Positions 1 through 12,224 of a stretch of 64,000 bases of DNA are shown piece after piece. Position numbers and translations under genes: made by a program. How positions within the stretch are numbered: the first letter of the stretch is position 1; every line of letters starts with the position of its first letter. Below the pieces are notes generated by a model. The model ran no database searches. It saw nothing but the letters and a program-made list of their open reading frames with translations, and was not told the origin of the DNA. The DNA comes from Phlebiopsis flavidoalba (taxonomy: Eukaryota > Basidiomycota > Agaricomycetes > Polyporales > Phanerochaetaceae), in the NCBI GenBank assembly GCA_035772785.1, contig JAOCPU010000034.1, forward strand, positions 1 through 64,000. The letters run 5' to 3'.

Positions 1-1387
1 CGGTACAGCACTGAGAAGAATACATAACGAGGTGTTTCAGCGGCAGTTTGCGAACGAGTCGTCCCATTATTCCCTACGGCGCTCCACGATACGCACACTG
101 GGAAAGCCCGCATGATCAAGATCATGTATCATGCTCTGCGACACCTTGCTATGCGGCTCAGGAAATGCAAGAGCAACGGGCCGTTCATGAAGCCCACCGT
201 GAAGGCATATCCGTTCTACCGAGAAGCAATGGGAGTGGCTAGAAAGCATGTCGGTGCACATATCATGTAATCTCAGAGACGAACACATTTGCCATTCCGA
301 AGGCTACCTGAGTATCTCAGAGGGCGCCACGCACGGTCGAGAAAAATGAGCATGATATGGTTAAGTATGACAGAATAGTCGATGCTAGGGGGCATCCGTC
401 AAGTACATGTGACGAGCGACGAGGACGGAAACGCTAGAACTACAACAGACTATAATCACGCAATGACACAGCAGGCTGGGACAGCTTTGTCGCTCTGGGC
501 TGGGACATGTGGATGCTTCTCTGCATCGAGCGAGTCGAGCGTTCCACCAGTGCATTGCCGAGGCGGAATCGAGCTTGTGAGGGGATCGGCGAAGTGCGAG
601 GGTCGACCTTGGGCATGGCCCATCTCATTCCTTTCAGAGAATGGCTGGTACGATTCCCCCAGCCGTACGACTTTCTCGCTGACAGGAGTGGACACAACAG
701 GCCGACCAGCGAGAACCTAAACATGCGGCGGGTAAGAACCTGAATGTTACGAGTTCACTCGCAAGAAGGCGGACCTGACTGGAAAAGTCATGATGCTCTC
801 CCAAACTTGAGACTCATGTCTGAGGCTGGTCCGTCAATGTTAGACAAAGGAGTGTATCGACCATGGCGGTATGCTTGGACGACCGACGCCCCATCAACCA
901 ATGTCTTGTCTGTTAAAGCAGGGGTTTCAGCATCGGCGAATCTCCCACAAGGTTCTGACGGTGACTAACCTGTCTCCCTGCGAGCGCCCGGTTTAAGTGG
1001 CGTCAATAGGCTGGAAATTGTGGCATAAGATTACCATGCAAGGCGTAGTGGGATCAAAGAACGTACTGCTACACCTACACCGGCCGAGTCTGTCGTCTGC
1101 TCGGGCGCCACAGGGTGGGTCGCCCCGGTTGCTTCTGTGTGGAGTAAATCAGAAAGTATTCCAGTACAATTTACGTCTAGGCGTCACTCACCTGCAAGGT
1201 CAACCTTCTTCAACCGTCTTCGTCTTTCTGCCCTTGAAGTAGGTTTTCATATCTTCAGGCCAAGTAGATGTCTTCACTCATTAGGCCTCATGGCAAAGAT
1301 CAAAAAGAAGGCGGGCGTACCGGAACCATGTCGTATAGATTTCCAAAGCTTGCTATGGCCGCGTTAGATCGCTTCTGTGACGATGGT
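1..1387. other. No recognisable gene
   Basis: Short open frames occur on both strands (for example 382-720 on + and 440-724 on -), but they overlap one another and show no motif, repeated family block or convincing exon chain. I see no RNA gene or repeat here. The right end adjoins the 3' end of the next gene on the - strand. Confidence 0.5.
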
Positions 1388-2500
1388 TTAGAATCCTTTC
1401 GGTTGAAGAGCTATACGTTTACTACTGACTTTGAGCATGTGGTTTTAGAACTTCATCTAGCGGATCTGTATGCTTTATATGTATATTTAACATACCGCTC
1501 GATAGTTAAAGGATAATTCTTACCTCGTCGTAGGGTCCTTGCTCGACTGTGGCGCGCGCCTGCGACGGTAGAGGTAAATGTTTGCCCAGCACGCCAGGAG
1601 CCAGACACTGAGCGTCGTGCGAGTCGCCGTCGTCTGACCATGCCCGTTGCTTCATCTTGTAGTACTGCAGAAAAATCGTCTGCGTTCTTTGGACTGTCAC
1701 TCGTCGCGGGCTCGGGTCCTGGTAGCCCTTCGACCGCGCGCTCGCCGGACCCCATCGCTGATCCACGGTAATGGCGCCGCTTGGATTGATGAATACAAAC
1801 TTCTCCCCAGCAGGGAAGCTCCGGGGGTGAAGGAGACAGGAGATGGCCTCTGTGGTAGGCGTTTCTCGACTTCTCACCTGAACGTGGCCAGCGCCCACCT
1901 CGAAGTTCTTGTCCAGCCGGAGACGAGGACGATGTCCTGGTCCCGCAGCACAAGCCCCCTTAACTCCTGGCGTAATCGCACCATGACTTATGGCTGTACG
2001 GACATGTACTGTCGTTCGCAACAGACTCGCCCTCTATTGAGCGTTTGTTTCTCCGGAGTCAATGAGAGCTAGAACTAAGGCACCTCGCTTGCCCTCCAAG
2101 TAAAGTCGTACGAGGAATGCTGCCATGCAGACCAATCCTATGTCACTTTCGCAGCTAAGTCCCAGAAAACCGTCCTTACCTAGGATCTTTAGAAACCTTA
2201 TCGTCTCTGCGCAACGTCACGGACGACGTCGAGATACTACAAGCGGGGAGCAGCCCATGATTTGGGGACATCGACCCTGAGTGGAATGAGGGCCTCCTGG
2301 AACTTTATCGTCGTTTGCGGGTTTCTCGGATGAAAACGAGCACATTGAACAGTCGGACAAAATGTCCGTCACTGAAATAACCGACGTCCCCAATTTCGGT
2401 AGGTCCCTCCTGTGTTTGGTTCAGGATACCAGAGTGGGGAGACCATGACCCTGGCTAACGACTTGTTCGGCGTATACGAAGCAGCAGAGGGAGATATCAT
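1388..2500 (-). CDS. Uncharacterised Agaricomycete GDVGY/KTSxW family protein, copy 1
   Basis: Function unknown. I recognise a family that is common in Agaricomycetes and carries no named domain. Seen on the - strand, in order: a YAEQ...GHGLP block (about 2430-2480) followed by WYPEP; an EIGDVGYFSDGHFVRLFNVL block (about 2330-2390); a DQDIVLVSGWTRTSRWALATF block (about 1880-1945); VDQRWGP (about 1750); IFLQYYKMKQR (about 1660); and a tail around PYDE ending in a GTAAG donor, probably joined to a small last exon near 1390-1460. The start is the ATG at 2498-2500, placed like the starts of the paralogues. The blocks lie in different frames, so several one-base corrections are needed. Copies 2 and 3 lie downstream on the opposite strand. 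The stop is inferred from one frame correction and may be wrong. Confidence 0.62.
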
Positions 2501-3515
2501 TTAGGTAAAGAGAGAGTGAAATCTTGGGGTGTTTTAGCGTTGTGAAGGTAGGAAAGACGCGCGGTCGCAGGGCACGTCACTTTGTATTGCGGGAGTCCTG
2601 CTCGCAGGCAGAACTTTGTCCTTGGGCCACGAGACATCCAGCGTGCAAGGCACAACATGCTCGCATAGAAGCACGAGGATTCATGGAAGGTATTTCGTGG
2701 CAATTTCGTTGGTAAGCTCGTGGGGATGTGGCCACTGGAGAAGGTTAGTCTGCTGGAACAACATGAGGAGGAAACCGACTCCCCCGCCATGCCTGGCTAG
2801 GGTCCGGGCGTCTATTCTCACGGATGTGACCGTGGGAATTTCCAGCGTGACACTCCAAACGACCACTGGGCCAAATGTGGTCGATACACGAGAACTTGAA
2901 CCATTTCCTGCCGTCTATTATCAGCGTACCTGATGAGACTGAGGCTGAGTCTTGCCGCGATGAATTTCTGAGAGGTATCTTGTGTGCTCTGTGCGTCAGC
3001 CACCGTAGAAAGAACAACTGACCCATTACTTACGCTGTTTACTCGAGGGAGAAAAAGTAGATCCTACGGCCCTTACGAAGTGAGTTCAGGGTGTTCCCAG
3101 AATATCTCACGATGCCAATTCAACTTTATCAGTCGCAACTGCCAACCAGCGTTTGAGAACGATTCGCTCCAGTTTGTAATTATGTGTACTGGCTGTGAGT
3201 CTGTGTGACACGAGTTGAGGCACACTTTCTGATGTCGCTGGTGTGGTATTGCTGACATGTGTCAAGTAGACCTACGAGTGCGGAAATTGACGGGAAGTGT
3301 CTCCGACTATATCGCTGTCACAGGTCCCTGATATGGGTGGTATTAACCTCATGGACGACACAAGGTGATTCTGCCTCACGTTGCTTCAATGGCCGCGATT
3401 GGCACAACGTACAGCCTCAAAACGCATACATAATCGAAAGGCACGCTCTAGTAATCGAGTGCCACCCCCTCGCCGACGTTAATCCGAGGCAGCTGGCCCG
3501 TGCATCATCTCGGCA
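2501..3515. other. Intergenic, no recognisable gene
   Basis: This stretch separates two divergently oriented copies of the GDVGY/KTSxW family and so must hold both 5' regions. Open frames on both strands (for example 2497-2790 -, 2616-2933 +) carry no recognisable motif. I see no clear repeat or RNA gene. Confidence 0.5.
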
Positions 3516-4545
3516 ATGTTTGCTACAGCGGAGCCTCCTCCAGCCTACGAAACCTATGCTCGACAACTGGTCGGTGAGAGGGCATGGACTGCCCCTCTGC
3601 GTTCCCCGATTGCGGTCCTCGCACGAAATCGGTGACGTTGGCTATATCGACGAGGGCGCATTCCATAGACTGTTCAACATCTTGCGGCCTGTTGCGGGCA
3701 TCCTCTCAAACGACAGAGGGGTGTCCCAGAAAGGATTTATTCCTTGAAATCCATGCGAACTCCGCATCAAACCCATCGTCAACTATCTGCCTGCCGGCCG
3801 GGCTATCTGCGCCCGAACGGTGAAATCCAATGGAGGCAAGGCAGAGATGGTGTAGCAGGGTTGGCTGTCTTTCTTCTCATTTTTATGTCTACTGAACGTG
3901 TTACGTAGAGCTTCATGTGGGGGCGCGATAAGCTACGACTTTCAATGCGAAGGCAACAGCTATGCCATTGCTCTTTTAGGTGACGCCGCACGACGGGAAA
4001 GTGTTGAGAACAAAAACGCGCCTTTGCGGATTATATGCTGCAAGAATCATCCATCATGGTATGCTTTTGCAGAGCGGCTTCGACTAGATGTCAAGGCGAA
4101 AGACTTGGTTCTGGTTTCCGGATGGGTGAAGACGTCGAAGTGGGCTATCTCAGCCCAACGCTGATCCGCGACCAAAGGCACGGTTTGTCGATCTCTGCCA
4201 ACTATGGCTCCTTAGCACAAGCCAAACTGGCGTTCTCTACTCATACGTCGACTTCTGTTCCAATTGAAACAACGAGTCAGCCACCAGGACTGGCAACGAG
4301 AAAGACCAGTGTATGTTTATTCAATATCTTCAAACTTCGATATGCGACCCCGTTGGGCGATGGGCTACGTTATCGCGCCCGCGGCAGCGACGTTTGCAAT
4401 GTCCAAAGTCGATTTTAGAACGTGGAAGCTAGGAGTATCCAAGTCCCGACAGGACCCACTAGACTACGCCCTCGAGTACATGTTGGAGGTGCGTACAGCT
4501 TTGCCCTCGCAACATCCGGTATACGCGATGCTCACCATGGCCTAG
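3516..4545 (+). CDS. Uncharacterised Agaricomycete GDVGY/KTSxW family protein, copy 2
   Basis: Function unknown; same family as copies 1 and 3. Seen in order: MFATAEPPPAYETYARQLV from the ATG at 3516; GHGLPLC (about 3585); the IGDVGYIDEGAFHRLFNILR block (about 3625-3690); YDFQCEGNSYAIALL (about 3935); SWYAFAERL and DLVLVSGWVKTSKWAIS (about 4050-4155); and a C-terminal DPLDYALEYMLE block (about 4450-4490) followed by a GTGCGTACAG mini-intron-like junction and a final exon ending at 4545. The central and C-terminal blocks fall in different frames, so at least two one-base corrections are needed, or the gene is broken. The KTSxWA motif is the best conserved segment among the three copies. Confidence 0.62.
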
Positions 4546-6062
4546 AAAAACCAAAGCCCGGAGTGCCATGATGCACTCTGACGAATTGTACGACATTTGT
4601 CCTGTGTGTACTCATTTCCACAGTGTGCTCCATTCGCTAATTATCTGCCAAATAGCCTCGTTTATGGCCGGACGACCTTCACGATTATATACTCCGTCAC
4701 CGACCGGAGGTCCGGGTTGACGGCGAAAGTGAGTGTCTGCTTTGCCCTTGTAGCCAAATCTCACGCGTAAGCGCAGCGGCTTTCATCTCCCCGACAGTTT
4801 CCAAAGCACTGCTCGCATCAACCATCCCTCTCTTTGTGGCGAGTATTCTACCCCCTCCTAATGGCGGTTCATGCGGTGACGACACCGAGCCTCGGTCCTC
4901 CGGGGACTCACTGCGTCGTTCCCTAAGTGCGCGTGGGAGGAGTCCCCCCGACGATGATCGAAGCTCTTATAGACCATATCTCCTCACGCCTGAACCACCA
5001 CAAACTCTGAGACCGACTCTTCGGGCAAGAGCTCGATCCTTCCTCAGCTCCAGTGCACCCTCGCTCTTTGTTTGGTGGAGTATGCTGAGCCACCCTCCGA
5101 ATCTCCAGTCGGCATGCATGCAGCCGTGACCGCTATCCAATTCCTCAAGCCGAGCCCCTGGCGGGCGTCACTGGGTCCTACCGGTCAGACCTAACATATG
5201 TCGACCTCTGCGACACCAAACCTGCTCCGCTTCTAGCGCCTTCACCGGCCTAGCATTGTCCCCTTGCCTATCCACTATTAGAGCCTGCTCCTTTGCTCTC
5301 CGTTTTCTTTAGCTAGTGTAAGAGAGCCTTTTCTCTCGTACCTCTCGACATAACGTCTTCTCCGAGTCCATCATGCTACCTTGTCGCTTAATTGTTCCGC
5401 GTGTATCAACTTTGCAGCTTTCTTCGGCCACCCGCTCACTATCTGTAATCTAGTCATTGCTTACGTTGGACCTGTACTCTCACCGCTGTATCACAATACA
5501 CTTTTTCAGCAACGCACATAATTCATCGTAACCTTTGTTATTATTTTCTGTGAAAATCATTCTGTGAAAATCAGAGGGTCGATGATGAATATTTATTATC
5601 AACGCCAGTTGCTCAGTCAGCGCGTCTGATTATATAGTAGCTTCGCGCGACTGGCACGACGAGTAGCATACATCGTGAAAATTGCGATGCCGCAGGTACG
5701 CAGGCTCATGTTGCATGTACAGCCGGGGGACTCTATCACTTCAAAGAGAGTCTTTGGCGAATGAGTCGCTCCACTCTAGTCAGATAAAGTCGTTAAAATC
5801 GATGTTTATCCCGACGAACACCATATCCTACATGCCCCTTTTCTCACTATAAAACATTTACAAGTATAATTGATTCGAATTTTGGCATTCGGATTGCTGG
5901 TAAGTCAGATCCCATCTGAGAGCACATCGACATTGTGGTAGGCTCACATGTTGCTAAAGTGACTCAGCCTCAACATTTGTGCAAATAATTGTCAAGCTGC
6001 TTGTGTATCTCTTTCTGCAGCCGCCTTCTCGATCGCATATAACCTCCACGGTCCCGTAGGCT
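4546..6062. other. Intergenic, no recognisable gene
   Basis: About 1.5 kb with only short shadow frames. Pyrimidine-rich stretches near 4990-5440 and AT-rich sequence near 5500-5900 are seen, but no coding motif, RNA gene or clear repeat. Confidence 0.5.
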
Positions 6063-6152
6063 CTATCCGTTTCCCCCCTCACGGACTTTGAACTCCTCAG
6101 GCGCTCCTACTTCTTCAATTTTAACACCACAGTGGGGGCAAATCACGGTCAT
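6063..6152 (-). CDS. Zinc-ribbon microprotein fragment
   Basis: A frame of 29 codons from the ATG at 6150-6152 begins MTVICPHCGVKIEE, a zinc-knuckle half (Cys5, Cys8) placed exactly as in the intact 66-residue protein at 27738 and the copy at 62808. The second CxxC half expected about 30 residues later is absent, so this is either the first exon of a small gene or a truncated relic. The family is unknown to me beyond its zinc-ribbon look. Confidence is low because the frame is so short. Confidence 0.35.
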   Translation of the reverse strand: MTVICPHCGVKIEEVGAPEEFKVREGGNG

Positions 6153-7084
6153 GGTCTGCTCGCGAATCAAGATTAGCGGGATTGGTCAGGGTTTACATGG
6201 TTTCGTGACATACGTGGTTTCTCATGGTACCAAGAGGCATGTTGCGTGCTGACTATTGTCTTCCTGAGGCTAAGGTGGGGGGCTATTATGAAACGCAAGA
6301 CACAGTGTCTTGGTCCGTCCTCTGGAGCCTACCCGCTTTATATAAAAGCTTTCGCCGCTGATAAACAATCGACGTGACTATCGGTAACATGTTGCCAGCA
6401 GCGGTACGCTTGACCTGACCGCAGTTCATATTTCGTAGTCGTCGTGAAGACGACACGCGCTGAGAGTCGCAAGGCGAGTCGGAATTTGTGTGAGACGGTG
6501 AAAAAACAAGATTGAGGGCTTCCATCACCCGGCTTTGGGGCTGTTGAGACACCCTAGGCAGTGCGAAGAGAGGCCGAGCATGCTTATTTTGTGCGTTCCA
6601 TTCACAGTTTCTTCCCAGGAAATACTGCGTCTGGGAGACGTAGTATAGTTGCTTGATATCTACCCTTATCTGAGTTGATCAATAGGCCTGTTCAAACAAG
6701 AGACCCTCTTGTAGGGAATGTTTCAGCGCCAACCGAAAGAGAGTTGTTCTTTGTCACGGCGCATATGTGGACCCGGACGGTTCGTACCAACGCTACGCCG
6801 GCGCTGGAGGATAGAGAACAGCGTTGAGGGCAATGGCAGCGAATGGATCCTAAGATGTGCGCATTCAAGGAGAGCCATGTAGGAAGTATAACACTAGAAT
6901 TACATAGAATATGTGAGAACGGTCCTCCTACGAGACAAAGGGTATGATGGTAGCAATAAAGCAGAAGCAATTATAGAGGTACAACATTTGTAAGCTATGA
7001 ACGAATTAGTGTACGTACTGCTGAATATCGTTAATGGCGTAAAAGTCCGTAAAGTATCGTGATTTCACTCTGAAGCTCGAGATA
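6153..7084. other. Intergenic, no recognisable gene
   Basis: Short open frames on the - strand (6286-6552 and 6692-6970) have no recognisable motif and no matching paralogue in the window. Nothing else is evident. Confidence 0.45.
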
Positions 7085-8519
7085 CTAGCTTGAAACACCA
7101 GCAAGGACTTTGAAAACCAAGTCTTGCCGCTCTCTACTGAACGCACGGAGCTTCGTCATGGCGAGCGCGAGCGCATTGATACGGTTGGCGAACGCGACTG
7201 CCCGGTTCTCCGTGGAGGTCGTGCGCCGTCTGGAGTCACTCCTCGCGACGTCTGCCGACCCATTCTGGCCGCCGTGCTCGTGATGATGATGCTCGTCGTA
7301 CGCCCAGCCGACGCCGCCGCGTAAGATCTCGCGGACCCTGTCAAGACGCGGTGGAAGCGGGTTCTTGCCTTCGCTCAGCGCCTTTACGACCACAAGCGTG
7401 TCGTCTTCCGCAACGTCACGTGCCATCTTCCCAATCTCGCAAAGCTCTTTCATGAACGGGCGGAGCTCTGGCGGACACTCCGAGAGCGTGAGGGTCTTGT
7501 CGAGGACACCGCGGATCATGGGCTCGGAGTGGGTCTCATCACCGTTGGGCATGACGGACGACATTGCGACGTCGAGGATAGCAAGGGAGACGGAGGAGAA
7601 GTAGGCCCGAGCTGGATCTCTGCCAAGCATCTTTCTTCCGCAGCGCCTGCTGCCGCTCAAGGACGTCGGCAAGTGCGGCATAGAGAGTCTCACGAATGAA
7701 TTCTATGGCTGGAGAGTCCGGGCCAAGAATAGTGGGCGAAGGAAGTGGTGATATTGAACGGAAGGAGCTGTTCGAAAGGCGATCAGGATAGGGAAAGGAG
7801 ACGGGGAGTGTAGGGATCTCGAGGGTGATGGCATGGGTGAATGCGGACCGAAGGATGCGTTGGAGGAGGGAGATGTCGGCTCATACACTGGAGGGGGGAC
7901 AAAACTTGCCTTCACGCGCGTGCGTGTGGCAGCCGGAGAGCCGGCGTCGATGGGCTGCCTGGAGAGATCACCAGCATAGCGATCCTGGAAAGTGCGGCGC
8001 ATGCTGATTTCGATGGCTACTGCGCGAAGATCCGCAGCTATCGCGTTCAGCCCTGGGTGCGATGAACGCGCGAGCGGTGAAAGCCCACAGATGATGCGCG
8101 CAAGATCATGTTGGTGTTCTGGGACAAGAGCTTGGATAGCCGGAACACTTTGTGCCCACACGGTGAGAAAAGGTCGGAATGCGATGGGACAGTTGATAGT
8201 GGAGAGGTCATTTAGGTGGTGCGGAGGACTTGGAAGTTCGAGGGAGGCGGGGACAGACGGAGGGTTGGTGGTAGAACGGAGAGCGGCGAAGTACAAGCAT
8301 AACGCCGGTCCTAACCAGTCATTAGACGGTGTCAAATTTTGTGGGACGTGCTATCTATCTCACCAGTAATCATCAAGTCGCCCTCTGCACTCGATAGCAC
8401 CATCCGTATCCAAAAAGCCTCTCCGCCTTCGCCTGGGTTCAGAGCCCCGACTTGAGGTAGCTGTGAAAGCAGTTCTGGACATATTCCTCAGAGAGAAGTA
8501 CCGAGGGCGAGCCAGACAT
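7085..8519 (-). CDS. Conserved Agaricomycete hypothetical protein
   Basis: I recognise a conserved Agaricomycete protein of unknown function, without a named domain. The start is taken at the ATG at 8517-8519 (MSGSPSVLLSEEYV). One intron is evident at about 8306-8366 (GTGAGATAG...TTAG), joining a segment ending DLMIT to GPALCLYFAALRS. Seen downstream: a helical N-terminal half with IAFRPFLTVWAQ (about 8170); a Ser/Pro-rich linker; a conserved central block SPTILGPDSPAIEFIRETL and YAALADVLERQ (about 7660-7750); YFSSVSLAILDVA (about 7580); and a C-terminal RAVAFANRINALALAMTKLR block followed by VFKVLAGVS and the stop at 7085. Histidine-rich and Arg/Ser-rich segments lie near 7270-7300. Three frame changes (near 8448, 7815 and 7640) interrupt an otherwise coherent protein, more like sequence error than decay. 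Confidence 0.75.
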
Positions 8520-9744
8520 GGCGGGACGTGTAGAAAGGTGCGTAGAGTGTTGCAAAGTAGAATGTGATCGCCTTATATACTTTTGAACGGTTTGCCTGAC
8601 AAGCCGATGCACAGCCCGTGCGGCCGAAAAGTGAGAGGTACGAGGAAAAGCAGTGTGCGCCGGACGTCATCAAGGCGGTGATATCCACGTGGAGTCTAAA
8701 CGCCAGCAAAGATTAAGCGCGTGCAACCGGGACTGGCAAGCCAGGAATTCATGGCTTCCGCTGGACAACCGGCGGGGAGTAGAGCAGAAAATGAAAAAAT
8801 ACTGACAGTAGCTTGTCGCTCAGATTATGTTTTGAGCGTAAAATTCCCCTGCGCTTTGAACGTCCTTGCCAGTCTCACAAATCGCGTCAAAGCTCTAGGA
8901 TCATCATTCAAACCACGCTCCGCGATGTTATATGGGAAAGCCACACATGCATAAGAAGCTGCGTGCAGTGCGTACACTTACTAGTGGTCTACGTATTCCT
9001 CTGCCCCTGTATGTGGATTACGGGGGAGGTCGTGGCTGTGCGCTCATGGTTTATGTGAATAGATCGCTAGTTATTCTGTAACAGACAAATAAATCGACTG
9101 CCATACAATGTATTTCGAGATGGTAGCGTACCTTTCATAGTAAATCATTGGAGTCCTTATAGTAAAGTGTGGGCACGGTGGGGTCCAGCGATACAGCAAC
9201 ATGACGATTGGCTGGAAAGAGTGACCGCCAGCGTCTACTTACGCGTGAGCGTGATGCCAGTCACAAGCGATCATTGTGGTCACGCACATCACGCCAAGCG
9301 TGACTCGCTACGGCGCCGCGGCCGGCCGCGCTGCGTTCGGGTTTTTGATCTCATTGACAGGCTACGAATACGTATTAACCTCTATGATCTATCTCTCCCG
9401 TAAATTCGTGTGCTTCATTCTCCGTCTCGTTTGAATCGACTTGGTAGCTTTACTTCCTCAGGTGCAGCGTTACTTCTAATATTTGTAGCTTTTCAGGATG
9501 TACTAGTCGGCGGTGAGCAAAGTCTGTGCGCACCGGAATAGTGCCAGGGCGTTCGAACAACCCATTGCTGGCTTCTTGAAGACACGAGGCGTCTCCGCTT
9601 GAACCTTGCGTCTCCGCTGTCCAGACAATCATATGTGTCGTCGGACATGAGGCTGTTTTCTGTGTTCGACAGATACCATCAATACCACTGTTTGTAACAC
9701 ACCGCTCACCAGGAGTTGCATGAGGGCCCATCCCACTTCACTCG
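8520..9744. other. Intergenic, no recognisable gene
   Basis: Holds the 5' region of the - strand hypothetical gene on the left and of copy 3 of the GDVGY family on the right. Open frames here (8721-8954 +, 8813-9058 +, 9450-9731 -) show no motif. Confidence 0.5.
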
Positions 9745-11125
9745 ATGCCAGTTGCCGCCAGACAGAGTCTACGCCGAACAGCTGCTTCCGAGGGGCCACG
9801 GCCTTCCCTTGTGGGAACCGGAGCCGGGTGAGCTCGGTGAAGTGGAGGGGGCGATGTCGGCTTCAATGACGAAGGGAGCTTTTGTCGTTTGTTCAACGCG
9901 ACGCGATCTGGTGATGACCCCTCTAACGTGTGTTGGTGTACCTGATAGCTTTGTTGTGCTGGAGTACAATGAAAAGGCTCTTCGGCACACCTCGACGAAC
10001 TACGTGCCGCCAGGGCCTATTTACAGCTCTTCAATGAGACATTTCTCCATTGGCGGGGGACCTTCAATGTATGTATCTGACTTGAATTATTCAGAATATA
10101 ATCTGACTGATACATTACAGCCAGGGAATTAGCGGCTCCTATAAGTTTCAGCTGCCACAGTAACCAAGGCGCTCTGGTCGTCCTCGGCGACCACGGGCAC
10201 ACGATCCATCGTGCGCAAAAACACCGTATTCGAGCAATACATGCGAGCCCACCGCGACTCATGGCTCGAGTTTGCACGGGCACTGGGACACAACGTCGAC
10301 CCGGACGACATCCTAGTATCTGGCTGGACCAAGACGTCACAATGGGCACTCGCAGCGTGCACAAACTATGGCAGAGAGCGCATGAAGTGTCTCTAGATGC
10401 CAGCGTAGGCGCAATCGCGGGAGCAAAGTTCGAGATCAAACTCTGTCAGGACGTGGAGATGTCGGTCGACCAGCGGAGCGGGCCGTCACGCCCCACCAAA
10501 GATGTAGAGGAGCAGCCCGTCGCGAGACCAGTGCCTATTTTTCTGCGGTACTAACAAGATGAAAACGGAACACGTTTGGGGTCAAGAAGATTGTCGCGGG
10601 ATCTGGGCCCAGACGATGCTCTAGTCACGACGACGAGCAACGACGCTCACCAAACCCCTACGTGCCCTCCCGATGAGCATCGGCTACATGGCGCGCCGCG
10701 GCAAGGCTCGTATGATAGCGCGCTTGGTGCATCAAAGTCTCCTTATGACCATGACGATGAAACCGAAGAGGAAGAAGACGAAATCTCAGAAGAACCTTGT
10801 ACGTTACCACAGGCAAGTATCTTGTTTTCCTATTCTGATCGCGTTGAGATTAACACGCATGATAGAACGACCCTCTCGATACATTGATGGATTATATTCT
10901 GACCGTCGGTTGCTCTACTTTTGGCAACTGTATGCGAGCTCATGTCGCCTTACAGAATTCGAACGCAATGATAGCTGTCGTTTTTGCCATGAAGATCTGT
11001 ATACTATTTGTTCTGGAGGTACGGACTATATGTTTGACACTATTCGAGGGTGTGGATCTGACATCGAGCCTTTTCAGATTGGCCTCTCAATCTCGAGACT
11101 TTTCTGGTTCATGTTAGGCCACTGA
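9745..11125 (+). CDS. Uncharacterised Agaricomycete GDVGY/KTSxW family protein, copy 3
   Basis: Function unknown; the most complete of the three copies. Seen in order: VYAEQLLPRGHGLPLWEPEP (about 9768-9830); a GGDVGFNDEGSFCRLFNATR block (about 9850-9905, needing one frame shift); VPDSFVVLEYNEKALRHTS and YVPPGPIYSSSM (about 9935-10040); QGALVVLGDHG (about 10160-10200); EQYMRAHRDSWLEFARALGH and DDILVSGWTKTSQWALAAC (about 10230-10365); AGAKFEIKL; VDQRSGP; IFLRYYKMKTEHVW (about 10535-10580); an acidic stretch (Glu/Asp-rich, about 10740-10800); and a C-terminal LMDYILT, a probable intron, NSNAMIAVV and HEDLYTICSG. The ATG at 9745 is chosen by analogy with the other copies. The last exon is uncertain. 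Confidence 0.66.
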
Positions 11126-12135
11126 TCCACGTAGACGAGCATCAAGGTGGGTAATGACCGCAGCCCCTTTCAGTCTTTGCCTTACGGTTTCTGTGCAGTT
11201 GGTACCATTCGTCATCATGGGGAGGGACCCCATACGTTGCCTCGGATTTCTGAAAGTATCCACTCGGAGAAAACCCTGGAGACGGGCGGAGCCATATCTG
11301 CCTCAAGAGATGAGTGATGAGTCTACAGTGTGCATAAGTTCAGTGCCGGCACTGCCCAAAATCACTTCGGCCGCTCCTGCCGAGAACGGCCAGCTTACAT
11401 CGTTTCCATCGAACAACATTACTGGCCCTACCCAAACTTCGCAGCACAGGTACAAGTCGCCAGCACAGCAAGCTCAAGTGGCGTGTATATCGGGTGACTT
11501 ATCCAAACACCACACTTAATGACGCTCGCATGCCTCTGGATATGAAGAAACTCTTGCACCAATTCCGACAAGCCCACCACTGCGAGAACCCCCGCGCACG
11601 GCGCACCCTCCCGCCGCAAACCTCACCATCTTTTCCACCCGTGGCGCATCGACGCGTCCGCTTACCCGCCCTCCCCGCATGCGCAGAACGCCGCAGGAGA
11701 AAGTACCAGGTCCAGACAAGTACTCGAGCAAGGTGCTCTGCGCAGCGCCGCTGGGGTACATCTTCTTCTACCGCGCGTGCACGCGCTTCACGGCGCGCCC
11801 GCACCTTGCTGCGGCGCATATGTCTGCGAGTGTGGCTGTGGCGCGATGGTGTACCGGAAACGAAGGGCAGCGGGGACGGGTGTATGATTCTTTGGAGTGG
11901 GGCGGTCGGGGTGCGCGGTGGCAGCAGTGTGTGCACTAGGAGGATGTATATATAAGCCAGGGGCAGTGTATTAACTCAGTTGCAGCTACATAGCTCAGTG
12001 CTTCTGGTATTGCGATGAGGCTCCCAAGATATGAAACCAACTAATGCATTGCCTGTCGGCAGATGGATATTCGGCAGTGTTTGCCGCGAAGACATTTCAC
12101 AACGATCATATATAGCGGGAGGACTGATGATGCAA
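11126..12135. other. Region with unrecognised coding-like segments
   Basis: A + strand frame around 11330-11500 reads through a tyrosine/alanine-rich segment (PYPNFAAQVQVASTASSSG) and ends near a GTGACTTA site. A GC-rich stretch at 11580-11940 has open frames on both strands (11494-11955 +, 11499-11936 -). I cannot assign either and do not call a gene. About 200 bp before the tRNA show nothing distinctive. Confidence 0.35.
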
Positions 12136-12215
12136 GGTGAGATGGCCGAGCGGTCTAAGGCGCCAGACTAAGGATCTGGTCCGAAAGGGCGTGGGTTCGA
12201 ATCCCACTCTCATCA
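12136..12215 (+). tRNA. tRNA-Leu (anticodon AAG)
   Basis: An 80-nt class II tRNA. The 7-bp acceptor stem pairs GGTGAGA (12136-12142) with TCTCATC (12208-12214), with one G-U pair; A12215 is the discriminator. The anticodon stem CCAGA/TCTGG holds the 7-nt loop CTAAGGA with anticodon AAG (reads Leu CUU, and CUC when A34 is modified). A short extra arm (TCCGAAAGGGC) and an intact B box (GGTTCGAATCC) follow. There is no intron. A run of five T at 12220-12224 is the Pol III terminator. The 80-nt body is identical to the tRNA at 32405. Confidence 0.95.
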
Positions 12216-12219
12216 GCTC

Positions 12220-12224
12220 TTTTT
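12220..12224 (+). terminator. Pol III terminator of tRNA-Leu
   Basis: A run of five T starts five bases after the discriminator of the tRNA-Leu, the usual Pol III stop signal. Confidence 0.8.
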
